A stretch of DNA of 64,000 nucleotides, taken from the NCBI GenBank assembly GCA_034190875.2, contig CM067354.1, positions 34,787,877 through 34,851,876 of the forward strand. The letters run 5' to 3'. Each line of letters starts with the position of its first letter. The stretch's first letter is position 1. The notes beneath the pieces were generated by a model. It was given only the letters and a program-made list of their open reading frames with translations. It did not search any database and was not told the DNA's origin. The DNA is from Urechis unicinctus. Taxonomy: Eukaryota; Annelida; Polychaeta; Xenopneusta; Urechidae. A program made the translations under genes and the position numbers. Positions 33,561 through 49,009 of the stretch are shown one piece after another.

Positions 33561-34429
33561 GTTATTGAAAATATAAAAATCTTGCATCCTTAATATCTCT
33601 GTCAATAATGAACCGATCGTAAAACCGTTTACATTTACTGGTAAGCCTAGGGATGATGGTGCTTCCCCAAGAATGACAAAATATAACACGTGCTTGCAAG
33701 TTGGTGACTTAGTAATGCGTTCATTAGCAAAAAAGTTGTACGCCTGTAAGAGGTGATCTTCTGATAGGATTTATTCGTGATATTCGCCATTCGCCAAACG
33801 CTTTTATGTTTACCCCGACAATCACGCTAATTAGTCATTCATTTTTAGTGTTCGGTAGAAAACCATATATGCTACTAGATTTACGGTTTTGTACCGCGTT
33901 AACAGCCACCATCAGCTGTCAATGAAGATTGAAATCAAATTCCACAGAGTGTCTGGCTGCTGGTCGGGCTTAAGCCTTCAAGAAGACATAAAGAGCTATA
34001 TATGGAGAGCAATTTCGCTAAACGATTTTCAGCATGTGATAAACTTGCTTACACGAATTATTGCCACTGCGTTTGTAACACGGTTTGGTATGTTATATTA
34101 TACACAAAGATTCTACTTCACATGACATGCGTGAGAAGAATAGAGTCAAAATACATTAATTTTTTCACCACCATGTCCACAATCGCGTTACGGATAATTT
34201 TTGCAAACTAATGTCATTCAAAAAATTGCCCAAATGAATGTGCCATTCGTCAAATTATAATATATCATGAGAATGGTGTCGCTTGATGACCAAATTGCAG
34301 TACTTCGATAGCATCCATCAAAAAAACTTCATTCAAGAACAATACCAACAGTTCAAAAGGCGCTCTATTTGTAACAAAAAATACGAATTAAGCCTTCTGA
34401 GTTGATTCAGCGTCCACGAAGGTTACTTT
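33561..34429. other. Non-coding DNA, no gene recognised
   Basis: ORFs up to 78 codons overlap in two frames (33,889–34,211) with no motif. Nothing else was seen. Confidence 0.4.
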
Positions 34430-34590
34430 ATGCTTAAGAATCTGTGACAATCATCGAAAAACATCATCATGATCATCAACATAATGATGATGATCATCAT
34501 CATCATCATTAACAAAATATGACGGTTTCAATCATCCATGCAAACCAACACATCCCACGTGTATATGATGGATTGATGCGCGCTGCAGAC
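34430..34590 (+). repeat. CAT-repeat-bearing old segment, partner at 51.1 kb
   Basis: GACAATCATCG, an ATC/CAT trinucleotide tract (34,462–34,513), and GTATATGATG recur in order at 51,100–51,235, where the CAT tract is purer. Confidence 0.75.
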
Positions 34591-34689
34591 GTTGTGCTAT
34601 CAAGATAACCAAGCAATTCATGATGCTTATCGTGACAGAACACTTATCGACAAGTATCGTTTATTTCGGTTTTCAAATGTGGTTAATGT

Positions 34690-34960
34690 CTCAAAGCAGG
34701 ATAAACCTCTATTGGAACCTATCTGCAGCCTCGATCATCTTCTTCTCGATATGCGAATCACACACTTCTTCAAAACATTTATGGGGATATATATGTAAAA
34801 CCACGCAATAATTAAGGTTATTTAATTGTTGTTTCACTATGTATTCACCTCTCAGCCTTAAGGTCAAAGTGATGCGGTGATGTCAACGTCCTATCCCACA
34901 CACTCTCCTTGACTTTACCTTAATTAATACCTAAACGACTGTTTTTTTCGAAAATGTGCC
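34690..34960 (+). repeat. Old repeat segment, partner at 12.8 kb
   Basis: Partner of 12,841–13,060. It includes CCTCTATTGGAACCTATCTG, TATATATGTAAAACCAC, ATGTATTCACCTCTC and GTGATGTCAACG. Confidence 0.6.
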
Positions 34961-35954
34961 CATTGTATTGGTTGGTTTCCCCAGACGTATGCTTTTATCT
35001 CTACATATAAGTCAGGTGTTGCAAAGCAAAATTATTTTCAATATGATAGTAGACCACACAATGTATATAAGGAGGTACCTGTACAGTTCAGAGACTGATG
35101 TCAATTATGTGTCATTGCTGGGCGCATTTTATGAAAGTTCACAAGTTAGCGGCTTGTTCGCACTGTCATCCTCTCCAGCTATCAGGTTTACCAGGTGCAT
35201 CTCATGAAGGGTGGATCCGCTTTTTTATTTACGTTGCTTCTTTAAATTATCATCCTCATCAAGCTAGGCCAGTGAAATAAGGGCTGATTATTCAAACCTG
35301 GTGTGTTTGTTTGGGTTTCTGACCAAACCATCGTTGCAATTTTATCAAACTTTTCTCATTACCATAACCGCCTCGGCTGACACCAAACCAGCAAGAGTCA
35401 GGCAATCCATGGAATACGGCTGCCGTTGACTACTACCACAATGTTATAAACACATTACGTGAATCAGCACTGTACATAATAGCGTATCCGAAATCCACCT
35501 CAAACGCTGCATGTAAGATATGTGAGATGGTTAAACTGTTTACATTATGCACGCAAAGGATGACAACATGTTTAGCTTCATGCTTCCATATGTTACCTCT
35601 AGATGTCATGTGGGAACAGTTGGAACATTAAACAAAGGGATAAAGGTTGGTAGTCTGTCAGTCATGTACAAATAATCCAATAGATCAATTAAGGCAATGT
35701 CGTTTCGACAACATGCTCGAACTATTCAGTGTAGTTTGGGATGTTCATTGTTTGCAGCACGTTTGCAGCTAGCAATTTGTTCATCTGTATTCATATCCAA
35801 AATAGTGTAATGATTCACGGTACACATTATCACGAATGGGTGTATTTCGGCTTGACCTGTAAGCCTGCAATAACTGCTGCCTTCAGGAAAGTATGGTAGC
35901 GGCCCGCAATTGGTCATTGATGGTAATGCTTTAGCTTACCTGTAATTATCACGG
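34961..35954. other. Non-coding DNA, no gene recognised
   Basis: Only ORFs of 60–83 codons; no motif or repeat was recognised. Confidence 0.4.
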
Positions 35955-36424
35955 ATGTATGTATGTATGTATGTATGTATGTATGTATGTATGTATGTAT
36001 GTATGTATGTATGTATGTATGTATGTATGTATGTATGTATGTATGTATGTATGTATGTATGTATGTATGTATGTATGTATGTATGTATGTGTATGTATGT
36101 ATGTATGTATGTATGTATGTATGTATGTATGTATGTATGTATGTATGTATGTATGTATGTATGTATGTATGTATGTATGTATGTATGTATGTATGTGTGT
36201 ATGTATGTATGTATGTATGTATGTATGTATGTATGTATGTATGTATGTATGTATGTATGTATGTATGTATGTATGTATGTATGTATGTATGTATGTATGT
36301 ATGTATGTCTGTCTGTAGTCTGTCTGTATGTGTGTATGTATGTATGTATGTATGTATGTATGTATGTATGTATGTATGTGTGTCTGTATGTATGTGGTGT
36401 ATGTATGTATGTATGTATGTATGT
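35955..36424. repeat. (TATG)n tetranucleotide array
   Basis: About 115 units with a few TGTG, TCTG and TGTC interruptions towards the right. It stands at the same place in its repeat block as the 15,011–15,410 array. Confidence 0.98.
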
Positions 36425-36964
36425 TTCTTTCAGATGAATTGCAATCCCTTTGCAGAACAAATGATACTGTAAATATCTCCCCAAGACACAGGACAATACT
36501 TCATTGAGAATTATCTTGTTATTATTGGTGTTTATGCTCTTGGGCTTGCTTTAAGCATTTGAAGTTATATTCAATGATTGTATTCACGTTCGATGTAGAT
36601 TAGAAATTGCATTGTAATCACATAAAGATTGTTACGTAATGGTTGAGGACCGGTTAACTTAACAGATTTGTATACGTTCGTTATCACCTGTTGATGGTGT
36701 AAATCAGAGGACCTAGTCGCTTGCTGTGTTTGGCATTGTACAAATCGGGATCTACGGAAATACAGCTTTGGCAACGAAATGTAGAAATGCGCATGACATG
36801 ATTCAGTACGCTCAGATTCAGTAGAGTTGATGATTCTTCAATGTTAACAACTACAGTGCGAATGCATCTATGAACAAATGTATCATTATATTTGCTGCTT
36901 ATATTGTTCGACAACACTTATAGTTGTTTCGCAGAATCTATCATAAATATGTAGGAAGCAATTC
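36425..36964. other. Non-coding DNA, no gene recognised
   Basis: Corresponds in position to 15,412–15,869 of the related block, but I see little similarity. Confidence 0.4.
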
Positions 36965-37405
36965 ACTAGCCTTTTAATTGCCTTTTCCACACAAATTCTG
37001 TTACCAATTTTAATATTCAGCCGCAAAAAGTGGCCGTTTTATATTTGATTCGCTCGATTGCTGTGTGAATTACAATTGCGAATGCAAACATTTTAACTAT
37101 AAATAATGTATTGCATTTAAATCATATGTCTATCAGAATAAAAGGCCCATCACGATATTGATAATGTGAGACGTGCATGTATAGTATTGTGACATGTTAC
37201 ATTGTGAGTTGAATGAATGACCTGCGCAGATCATAATGGACAGTACGCTGTATTCAAACAAACCACCGCGAGATCTAACAAGAACCTGGTTATTGCTCTC
37301 CGAAGTCACCATTTCATGACGTGTTATCGGCTGGACTCTTATTTATCCCTGCTTTTATCACGTTTAATGAAGCAATGGTGATCGCCTGTGTAACTTCCGA
37401 ATATG
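36965..37405 (+). repeat. Old repeat segment, partner at 15.9 kb
   Basis: Partner of 15,870–16,195; see that entry for landmarks. It is slightly longer, with extra sequence around 37,030–37,110 and 37,205–37,250. Confidence 0.8.
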
Positions 37406-38029
37406 TTCACTATACTGTCCCTATTTAATTGCTATTCCCGATAAGACCAATTTATTTACCGCTAGCTAACTGATCCAAAGGTCCGGGATTCTTTTACATG
37501 GGAAGGCAACTTATACTTTTTACTTTGCAAACGTTATTTGTTATAGTTATCTAGTGATTCTGAGTCACATCCTGAGACCACCATGGGGACTACGACGTTT
37601 TGAAAATTTAGTTACACAGAAGAAAGAGGTTTCATAGATTGTTTTTACATTTATAGAAATTTTATATGCACCATTTACAAGCGTGTCCATTTGAGATATT
37701 TTTAACACTAATATCGCTCACCCGTGAAATGCTTCGTCATGCCATAGTACTCTCTTTGTATATTGCTCATGCATTTATGTATTTCTATCTCTTATTGTTA
37801 TATTGCTCATGATTTTTGTTCTAGTTTCTGAACCGCTAGGTCAACGTTAAGTCAACGCTAATTAAACTCTAAAATGCTATGGATCAATACGGTCACCAGT
37901 GCGTTCATATATGTGCGAAATACGGAAACTACAGATACAGCCTGTATGTAGCTTACCATATTAGAGGCCTAAGTCACCTAAAATGACCTTTGTCGCCTTA
38001 CAGCTAGCGCCCATCATAAACCAAGACTA
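37406..38029. other. Non-coding DNA, no gene recognised
   Basis: It lies between two matched segments; no gene or element end is seen. Confidence 0.4.
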
Positions 38030-38200
38030 ACCATTAGAGGAGTCATTGTACGCAGCAAACGCCCGTCTGACGTGTTAATCGTAGTCCCCGACAAGAACGA
38101 ATTATGACACCATCTTCGTACGTCAGAGCATAGTAGCTTGCATAGATGATTATGAATACGTTATGATTATAACAGACACACACGTAAAGATATACATATA
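38030..38200 (+). repeat. Old repeat segment, partner at 16.6 kb
   Basis: Partner of 16,640–16,815. The CACACAC and TA leader at its end is only a few units long, where the partner has hundreds of bases of TA. Confidence 0.7.
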
Positions 38201-38279
38201 TTAAGGTAAAACATGCTTTTCAGGAAACCACATTGTCAAATTGTACTATAACATTTGAGTATTCCTATTGCACCAGTCA

Positions 38280-38720
38280 ACACCAATATAGAGAGGCATT
38301 ACTCCTCATAGCCCTCTTCACAGTCAGATGTTACCTATATATTGGAATGAGGATGGGGTAATCACCATCGTGTTTTGGAGGGATGGTAATAAATATTCGG
38401 AACAGCTACGGTATTACGTGTTGAGTGTCGTGGATGTGTGGGGTTGATATGGAGTGATGGATACCATGATTGTTTTGGCTATAGACGTATATATCAGTCG
38501 GTCAACCAATGCTGTAATACAAGCTTGGGGCGTTGTGTTAACAAATTTGAGGGATAGAGTAGATATGCTGTTAACGGAGGCAGACAGCTTCATGTTTTAT
38601 GATAGATAGGAGCAAATGGGTAGAAATGTTAGCAATGTAATTACTTGAGTGAATAGAAATTCTGACGACGCTAGACAACCAGAGGCAATATTTTAATACA
38701 TGCGACATCAATCTCTTTTC
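38280..38720 (+). repeat. Old dispersed repeat segment, copy 3 of 4
   Basis: Related to 17,065, 51,620 and the inverted 10.4-kb copy: CAACACCAATATAGAGAGGC, CATAGCCCTCTTCACA, AAATATTCGGAACAGCTAC, GATAGATAGGAGCAAATGG and TTACTTGAGTGAATAG. Confidence 0.8.
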
Positions 38721-39264
38721 TGTCGTGCTCTTAAATAATAATAATTATGCAGATAGGCATGACCATAAATAATAATAATGCCATTTCATGTACTCAATGG
38801 CTCGTAAAGTTTTAGATATAGGTATATTTATCAGGTACTTGAGTGTAGGCAATGCAGTTATAGTTGTTTATCTATGTGTAAAAAGATGTAAGACTAAATT
38901 CAGAAGAACATTTTGATTTGCCAGAGAAATATATAAAGAGGCTGAAATGAACATCCAGGAACTTAATTATTGGATTCCACTCATGAACAACATATTGTAT
39001 TTCCTCGAATTGTTGCTTGTAAGCTATAAAATTGCAAATGCTTGATTGACATGATCACCTTCAGTGAATTATTTTCATAGGAAATTTCCGATGTTATATA
39101 TCATTCACTATCTTAACGCATGCCAATTAGTAAATGATACCGCTTCAAAATATACCTTAACGCGTCATCGTGTGCATCATATCTATATCTGTGCTTTATC
39201 TACAACCATGGAACATTCATTTACCAGATATGTCTAATTTCCTATTTATATCACAGGAAGTTTG
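38721..39264. other. Non-coding DNA, no gene recognised
   Basis: No gene or confident repeat match. Confidence 0.4.
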
Positions 39265-39500
39265 CGCAATGATAGCTGTTAACAAACAGACTTGCTCACA
39301 CACGCATGGACGACGCTTATATCTGCTTTTAAATTGATTATATGTGAGAACGCGCACCTTACTTGACTGCGCACCATAGAGAGGGCTGTCGATTCCGGTG
39401 AGTGGCTCTACCTAGTCAGGCAATTCAATTACAAAACTTGTTTCTTTGAATCCCATAAATATGATTAAACGGTCTATGAACGTGTGACGATGAACCAAAC
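39265..39500 (+). repeat. Old repeat segment, partners at 18.9 and 44.4 kb
   Basis: GCGCAATGATAGC matches 44,420; AGTCAGGCAATTCAATTACAA and ATCCCATAAA match 19,206–19,250 and 44,618–44,660. Its place relative to the 40.1-kb segment is reversed compared with the 17–19 kb block. Confidence 0.6.
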
Positions 39501-40119
39501 TGGGCGAAATTGGCATATTATGGCAAACACTGAATAAGTACTTTCATTACGCACAACCGCAGTAGCACATGAATTTGGGTACCATGTCTTTGTGATAAGC
39601 TGTCATGTGGTCTCCATATATACTGCTTTCAACTCAATCCCATTAAAGGGGTTATCCAGATTTGCAGAAAAAAACCGACTGCACATTCATTATCCAGTTA
39701 CCCATTAAGAGCATTGTGAATCTAAGGGCATTGAGCAGAAATATTCATTGGCAATGTATATTTTTATCAGACAAAACAAAGTTTCCATTACAGTAAACTG
39801 CATTATCGTGCCACTCAAGACATTAAATTAACGTTGCCAATAGTAAATTGCGCATTCTAATGCTTCCAATAAGTTTAGACTGCACGTGTCTTTAGATTCG
39901 TTTAGTCTGAATAATGTCGCATTAGGAAAGGGCCATTTTTGAAACTTAATTTGTAGGTGTCCATACTACAACGTTCGTATTTGGTCCCACTTGTAGTTTT
40001 ATGTCAAGTTTGCGCCAAACCTACAGGGCTTCGCTTAAATAACTTATATTCAGCAGGACTGTTTTCTTCCTAACTTGTTATAGGCATATAAAGTCCATCA
40101 CGTAAATTACAAATTGACA
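39501..40119. other. Non-coding DNA, no gene recognised
   Basis: No motif or confident repeat match. Confidence 0.4.
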
Positions 40120-40470
40120 TTGTCGCATAATATCTGGTATTATGTGACAAGTCTGCCTCTAAATGTGTGCAATATGCATAAACATTCAATTCATATGCCG
40201 AAGTATAGAAATCGTAGCACAGATTAATGCATTTCTGGTGATGTGTGGATGTACGTGTCATTCTATCCTGTGGTTACTAATAATCCATTGCTCAACTGCG
40301 GAATAATCTAATTGAACGAAGTCGCCTGCTAAAAATAACATATATTCACGACTTTTTGGGCTGTTGTGCATAAGAATGGATTAACGTATTTCTCTCTTGG
40401 GTCTGATTGAACACACCATCAGCGCTGCTCCGTAGGTAATAACGTGCACATACGGATCGCTAGACAAAAA
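40120..40470 (+). repeat. Old repeat segment, partner at 17.9 kb
   Basis: Partner of 17,905–18,262, followed like it by a TA array. Confidence 0.8.
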
Positions 40471-40602
40471 TATTCGTAATGGTATGCAATTATCTGCTAC
40501 GGAGATCTCACTGGCTTACTAAAGATCTCTCTTATAACTCCCAATGACTTCCTTTAGATACCGGGTGACTCTGAGGGCTTGGTTATAACTGATTTGACAT
40601 TT

Positions 40603-42289
<1,687 letters not shown>

Positions 42290-43085
42290 TTGGAATAATA
42301 ATAATTAAACAGTGTTGTTATAACAATACGTTTTTGCCATCGTATTTCTATATAGCAGCACTAGCAGTTACACCAGACATAGTCGTACAAAATTATTGAT
42401 AAATTACAGTCGCTAAATATAATCCGCATCACTATTTCATATTCAAGTGCATTTCATATCACGTAACTCGGCTATAGTCTCATATACAGTTTAGTTCTAC
42501 AAAATCACCAAATTCGTGTTCAGTTTTGTAGTACTTTTTATTTTGAAACTATATTCATTAATGTTCCCTGACGATTTGAACAACGAATAATGCTCGTGAA
42601 TAGAAAAAGTGTTAGTGTCTCATTAGGGCTTTAGATACGCTGCGACTGATAGTGATGTTAGTAAGTTTATAGACATAGCTGTTTTATGAGACCATGGGTA
42701 TGATGACAAACAAGTTGACAAAAATATATTCAATTTAAACAATGGCTAAAAAGATCATATTTGAAGTCGAGAGCAGATTGGACACACAGCTTTCACTCTA
42801 CAGTTCAGTGTCATTTCGGGTAGTCATAAGTAGACATTTATGAGAGGGGTTAACATGTGGGCAACACTTGCTTATCGTTATAGTCCGCCGACACAGGAGG
42901 AGTTAGGCCGGATAAATTTGGTTTCTATCCTTCTAAATCTGCAATCTTAATGTATTCCACCGTAATATCGCCCTCATCTACTACTTTGCCTAAAAAAGAT
43001 ATACAAATGGATCTGTTGTCGTAAACTTACCTATTTTGCTGATCTAGCATAAAATATGATCGGTATGCATAGCCGACTTTCTTTA
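42290..43085 (+). repeat. Old repeat segment, partner at 52.5 kb
   Basis: This matches 52,470–53,220: TTGCCATCG, AATAGCAGCAC, TTCAAGTGCATTT, CAGTTCGGGTAG-like words, ATGTGGGCA, TTGCTTATCGTT or TTGCTTATCATT, CCGACACA or CCGACACG, CATCTACT, TTTGCCTA, TAGCATAAAATATGAT. Confidence 0.8.
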
Positions 43086-43649
43086 CCATGACAATAAACT
43101 CTGGTATACTATTTGTTTCCATCTTTCAACTTAGGCTGTTTAACTAGACTTAATCATTAATAGATTCGTGTTTAAGCCTGCAACGATTCGATTGATCAGC
43201 CGTAATTACGTTAATTAACTCACTATAGTAGAGACTTTCTGCAGGACAATCGTGCAAATGTTGAACACAAAGCTGAGAAGAAAACACAAAGCTGATGCGA
43301 TTCAAATTTTATAATGAGCGGTCGGTTTTCTGATTACATAGGAGATTCAACTAGACCATTTAATCTCTTAACCCCGAATATTACTCGGCATGTGTGTTTA
43401 GGGGCACCAAATGCTTTTCAGCCGGCAGACGTGAAACTTATTCTTAGTACTAGGCTTCACGCTATATCCGATATTCTAAACAATTTATACGCGTGGGAAT
43501 ATGTGAATGCATTCATTCCAGCCCTTTGTGTTAAAAGTAATATATGTCCTATAATGATACGACACGAGGAAAAATCGTAATACATTACTCAGCGCAACTA
43601 GCAAATCAGAAGGCCATTCCTCTAAGGCCATTACGTTAACTCAAAACGA
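43086..43649. other. Non-coding DNA, no gene recognised
   Basis: An 88-codon ORF (43,314–43,580) has no recognised motif and no support from a partner copy. Confidence 0.4.
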
Positions 43650-44925
43650 CCATAGCTGCATCTGACGAAACGGCACGTGCAGTTGGCAATTCCATCATGG
43701 ATGGGGCCGTAAAGTTTTGGTCTTATGCAGTTTTCGGGTCAGTTTTGCTATTAGCTAACAGTGAACAAACCTGCTTGCATTCTCCGACACTGTGCTTAAC
43801 CGCTATAGAATGGGGGAACATTTGGAAAAGTCTGATTGTGCAATTTCCCATTTGGAATTGACACCGTGTAGCATAGTTCCTGATTACTGGTTGAGCTCAT
43901 TTAACATTAGGTTTTGTGCATTAACATTGCTTCAGGGCGCCCATGATCACTTATCACAATGTGCTTGATAGTTGTATTGGGGCAGTGGCTTATTTGCCAT
44001 AGAAATATGCATGAGATGAATATTGGTGCTGAATGCTTTGTTTTCAATCATGAAATATGCTTTAGTTTTCCTTACATTGAAGCTCATTGGCTGTATACAC
44101 GAAAAGGGTTCATGGTTGATAACCGTTTCAGTTGTGCCAATCTAAGAGCAATTGTTTACGATCTTCACTCTGTAGATGCCAAATATAAACAGAGAGGGGC
44201 ATCACAAGATGATTTGGCTCACGTGTGCATCATATGTTGTCAAAGTTCCCCATAAGCTCGAAAAAAACAGAAAGTGAATTGCAAAAGTCTTCGGGCGACT
44301 GAATTTGTTTATACGTTTTAACGTTGGCACTATAATTGTGCGCAGCTGTTACGCAAGGTATGTTCGACAACTGTAGAATATGTGTGGTACAAATTGGTCC
44401 TACTTCTATCATAGGAAACGTGCGCAATGATAGCCGTAAACTTACAGGTAAACGCTGGTACACACAAACACCGGCGACGATTCATAATGCGCACGATTAT
44501 GTGTATTCAACATGTAATTCATGATACTTCTATAATCTGAGCGAATGCACACCTCACGCGGATAACCATAATGGACGGAACAATCGATTCTAATACAATA
44601 ACAAGATGACCACACTTAGTCGAGCAATTCAATAACAAAAATCGCTTCTTAGCATCCCATAAAGGTGACTAAAAGCTCTGTTGACGTGCTGCGGTATGCT
44701 ACACAGGAGGGCTAGGAAAAATAACGCTTGATAAGATCCGACTTTAACGAATCACTCTGTAGGATGCCGTTTTATTGCATATCGTATTTCGAATGTACAG
44801 AAAATAAGTTAATCTTTTAATCTATTTTTACGACAGAGGGCGCGGTTATTCTGCTTCCCGTATGCGTCATCGACATCAGTACACACATACAAAGTGCACG
44901 AATCCTGCTCAATCCTTAAATAATA
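43650..44925 (+). repeat. Old repeat segment, inverted partner at 6.1–7.5 kb
   Basis: Pairs in order with 7530–6090 on the other strand; its middle part (44,270–44,700) also pairs directly with 18,820–19,290. It is the best-preserved copy for defining this family. Confidence 0.7.
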
Positions 44926-47919
44926 ATTTGATATGCATATAATTAAATTGGTTATATGGTGGTGATCATGTGTTACTTTTATCAATTGATATGCAGGTTT
45001 CTTATTTCGTAGTTTAGCATTGTCTGTAATCATAGCGTGAGTTTATGTCATAATGTTTGGCGGTCTCTCGGCCTTATCTCGTACATGTGACCCGTTGCTT
45101 ATCGGCTTGCCGCCCTGCTAGGATGTCACATGACTCTAATTACTGCAGTTGCCGATAGGGGCGATCATCACTTCCTTCTTTCTGTGACTGTCGCCATCTT
45201 TGCTCACACGATTTTTTTATCACTAGCCCACCCACCCACTGTTTATATATATGCACCTGGCTTCTAATAAATAAGCCCATTTGTCAACTCTATATATGTC
45301 TCACAGAAAACTAGCTGCAAGGTTTGGATTACTCTTAAACTCTCCACATTAGACTATTTACATAACCGCCACACTTAAGCATCACGGTAATAGGTAAAGG
45401 TCCCGATGGGCATTGACCGAAATGTTTGCGTAGATCATGTGCCAAAAGCAATGACCATGTCTACTTTCAAACATAATGGCGACAATGTCAATTTTATTAC
45501 AGCACGATTTAACTTTGAGTGTATTTCGTGGTGAGATGACGACAGAATATCGTGTGTGCATTGCATTTTAGCCCTTGAATGTTTTTATATTTCTCACATT
45601 AATCAATGAAAAGAGCGATAAAGCTTTAATGCCTGAACCTACGGCTTACACGTTAAGCACATATTACTGCTAGCAATAGAGGTAACATTGATCTACATGG
45701 AATCGTTTTGCTTTGGCATTAAAATGACATACATTATTGTCGCTATCAAGCGCTCATTCTCTATGGTACATATCCAGAATACACCGATAAGCTTGACGGT
45801 AAAGTAAATTCCATCCTGATACACGATTTGATAGAACGCACCAAACCTTAAAATTCAAACATTTGTTGATGGCGCCCCATGAAAAGCAAATTACCTGTTT
45901 TTTTTAATGTTCATTGGACATATCCCGGTTTTGCATATTCCTCACGGCACATTATTATAGCCGTGGAGCGTTGCAGTGCTGCCATCATACAGATTGTTCA
46001 TGTTGCTTTCTATCAATAGACGTGGTTGCAGGATGGTATTATATCCGGTGCATGATATTCCATACACCCAAAACACAGGTCCGCCCTGATAGCGAATTGT
46101 TATCGTAATGGAATCATAACATTATTTCTTTGTGCTTAATGGAAATAACCTTCTAAAAATGGAATACCAAATAAAAGTAGCATGCAGAGTATTTGTACTA
46201 CAAACGAATTGCCCTTTACTAACTTACGTTTCACCAAAAGCATATGCACTTTGATTTAGACGCATCATCATATTTGTAATTCCATATATTGTAATTTATC
46301 AATGGCACTGGGTTTGGCTGATATCTATCTGTCAGACTACGTTTCCTTAGCTGTATGTTTAAACCATATAAGCCAATATCCAAAGCACTACCTATTTCAA
46401 ATACATGTCTCCAATGTGGGTCGTATGATGCTCATTGTTTCATCAATAACTAAGGTAGATAAGCAGGCTTTTCTTGCACGATGAGAAAAATGCTACTCCA
46501 CTATATACATTATCCATTATGAAAAGTTGTTATTCAAGCAGAGGTATGCAAAACCACCGATGGCACGTTCGTGAAATGTTGAATTGATTAGGCAAAGCGG
46601 GTGACGATATAGACAACCAATTTATAAACATCAATTCGTTACCAATGATAGCTCTGGGTATTTGAACTTACAACACGCACTGTAATAAGACATAAAACAT
46701 TGTGAGGCTGGTAATCTAGTATCTTTTCTGTAATGTTTTAAAGTAGGCCAATCGATAGAGTACACGAAAGGCTTTTGCGTACGAGTATACCCTTTTCGCA
46801 TATATTCGCAGTATGAGATCAAGTGGTATTAACAGATAGTCAAGTGGAATTCTTCCAATCCATCACGGAAAAAAAGCAAGAAAGAATGAAATGTTATTGG
46901 ATCATAATCGACATTCCGATGTCAACGCTGATATTTCAGAAAGCCACTACGCAATATATCTTCTTTCTCAAAGAGTTCAATTCCATTACAACAGTGTTAC
47001 TGAGTATGGGGTACGTCAATTTAATACAAAACAAGGTTGATAAATCCCTTTATGTGCGACGGTAATGTGCGCATATCGCTTTAAACTGTTACAACATAAT
47101 TAATATAGCATTTAATTTTTCGTTTCAATTGATGAAAAATGGTCAACACTCGACCATTGGGCGTAAGCCAAGTGCATTGTATCACAAATAATTTCCATTC
47201 ACTGAGATCTTGAACTTAACTTGTGTGCTAAATTATATTATACGAAAGACACAAGTCACAATCACACAGCCCGGAAGTTGACTATTATCATTTCTATTCC
47301 TTGTGCAATAAGCTTGTGTTTTTGTCAAATAGATTTTCAACCCAACAATCCGGAGTCGATTCTTCACAAAGCGTTTTTGCCTATTGATAGACATTCCACG
47401 AAGCCGAAGGTTTGAGCAATTAAATGGGCTTATGTAATGTTTGCCTGCCTGATATCGGGCTTTATGCGTTCCACTTGAAATGGGCATTGTCCTGTATATG
47501 CTCAAGGAAGATCCAATGTATTCTGCATTTCAACAGATATATTGTAACACCCCATAGACGTCACTTTGTCATAGTTTACACAAAAAACCGTTAATATCAA
47601 ATCCTTGTGAAATAACCCCGCAATCAAGCTGTCTTGGGGTAAATATATACGAGCGCACTAGTACAGCGCTTCCCCCAGAAATAATGAGGGGTGTTTGTAC
47701 CGCGTAAATAAACACATTCTCCATTTGACACAACCTCTGCATGGTTCATATTTATATCAGGACACAGTGCTTATTGGCATACAGCAAGTAATAATTACTG
47801 TTCCGATGATAGTACGGATGAAGCCCTTTTGCCCCTTGTAAATTGATATAACAGAGAAGCGATTCTTATTGGTTCTCAATATCTAAATTTCAAGTTACAA
47901 CTTGAGACAATATATTTTA
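44926..47919. other. Non-coding DNA; counterpart of the palindrome insertion site
   Basis: No gene: ORFs stay under 91 codons. 46,255–46,290 resembles the left flank of the palindrome (19,785–19,840), and 47,920 onwards matches its right flank. About 1.6 kb of unrelated DNA lies between, and no copy of the palindrome. Confidence 0.45.
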
Positions 47920-48440
47920 TGAGAGTCCGCCGAAATACAGATGCAACGTTATTATATTCACAAAAAGACTGTGGATCTATGTACGGTACTTGCGCCTGTG
48001 GCAGCGATTTAGCGGCAGTGCGACTGTATCGAACATGGCCTTACCCGGGAAGAACTCTGAGGTCATACGAGTTGGCCCCATGCTCACTTTTTGTATGATG
48101 GACGACCTAATTACCACTAGAAATGCATCATACATGCTTACTTTGTAAGCGTTGAATGAGGAAAGGGATTTTTTATCAAACATGTTAACACACGGAACCT
48201 GTGGTGAAGACGTTTTTTTAGGATGACACCGATAACCGTATTAGTGATTTATCACATTTATCTTGGCATATGGGAACCAACATCTTCAGCAGCAGGCTTT
48301 TTTCAGCCCGCATTTTTGAATCCAAATCTTAGGTGATGAATTAATACATCCCAATATTAACGCCTCTTTTTGTCCGAATGCTGTCTTTACTGAGTAACAG
48401 AAGCGTATTATTCAACAGTTATATTCAGGAGCTTCCTCTT
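47920..48440 (+). repeat. Old repeat segment, partner at 30.5 kb
   Basis: Partner of 30,520–31,130. Confidence 0.85.
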
Positions 48441-48454
48441 CGGATAGCATGAAA

Positions 48455-48605
48455 GTGGTCAAAGAAAGGAAATGGCATTCAGCTTGAATTAGCATGCCGT
48501 CTCATAAAACCACTGATGTTCTTGCTCATTACTCGTTACAAAGCAATACAACAGACATTATATGATTGCGTGTTGTGAACACAATAAAGAGGTTTTATCA
48601 ACTCA
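48455..48605 (+). repeat. Old repeat segment, partner at 31.5 kb
   Basis: Partner of 31,455–31,600. A 400-bp stretch without a gene follows it. Confidence 0.75.
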
Positions 48606-48866
48606 CATTTTTTCTATAACATGAAGGTCATTATACAGCGCGTATAAGAAAATAGTGGACCAAGGATCTGGCGGTATCGTTGTGGTTACTCTACATAATT
48701 TCGCATGCCCTTTTGAATCTATCAAACACATAGTCGACACAACCAAGAACTGTATGTACATTGTATGGTTATGTGATATTGATTTTGTCAAAGGTACCTG
48801 AATAACGATGACAAATATTCGCTTGCAACATTCTGCATAGGGATGCTTCCGTGTGGGCAGTAACCG

Positions 48867-48902
48867 GAGAGGGGGGGCCTTGGGGTGTGGGGGGGGGGGG
48901 GG
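48867..48902 (+). repeat. Poly-G tract
   Basis: G7 CCTT G4 TGT G14: three G runs that may form a G-quadruplex. The Pro-rich ORF on the other strand is an artefact of it. Confidence 0.9.
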
Positions 48903-49009
48903 TGTCATCAGCAGATGCATGTGTGTTTGTCAATGTTAATCTATCAGACTGTCTGGAAATTGTTCACAATCGCAACTTTTCACAGGGAAGTTACTACAGT
49001 GCTTTACTG

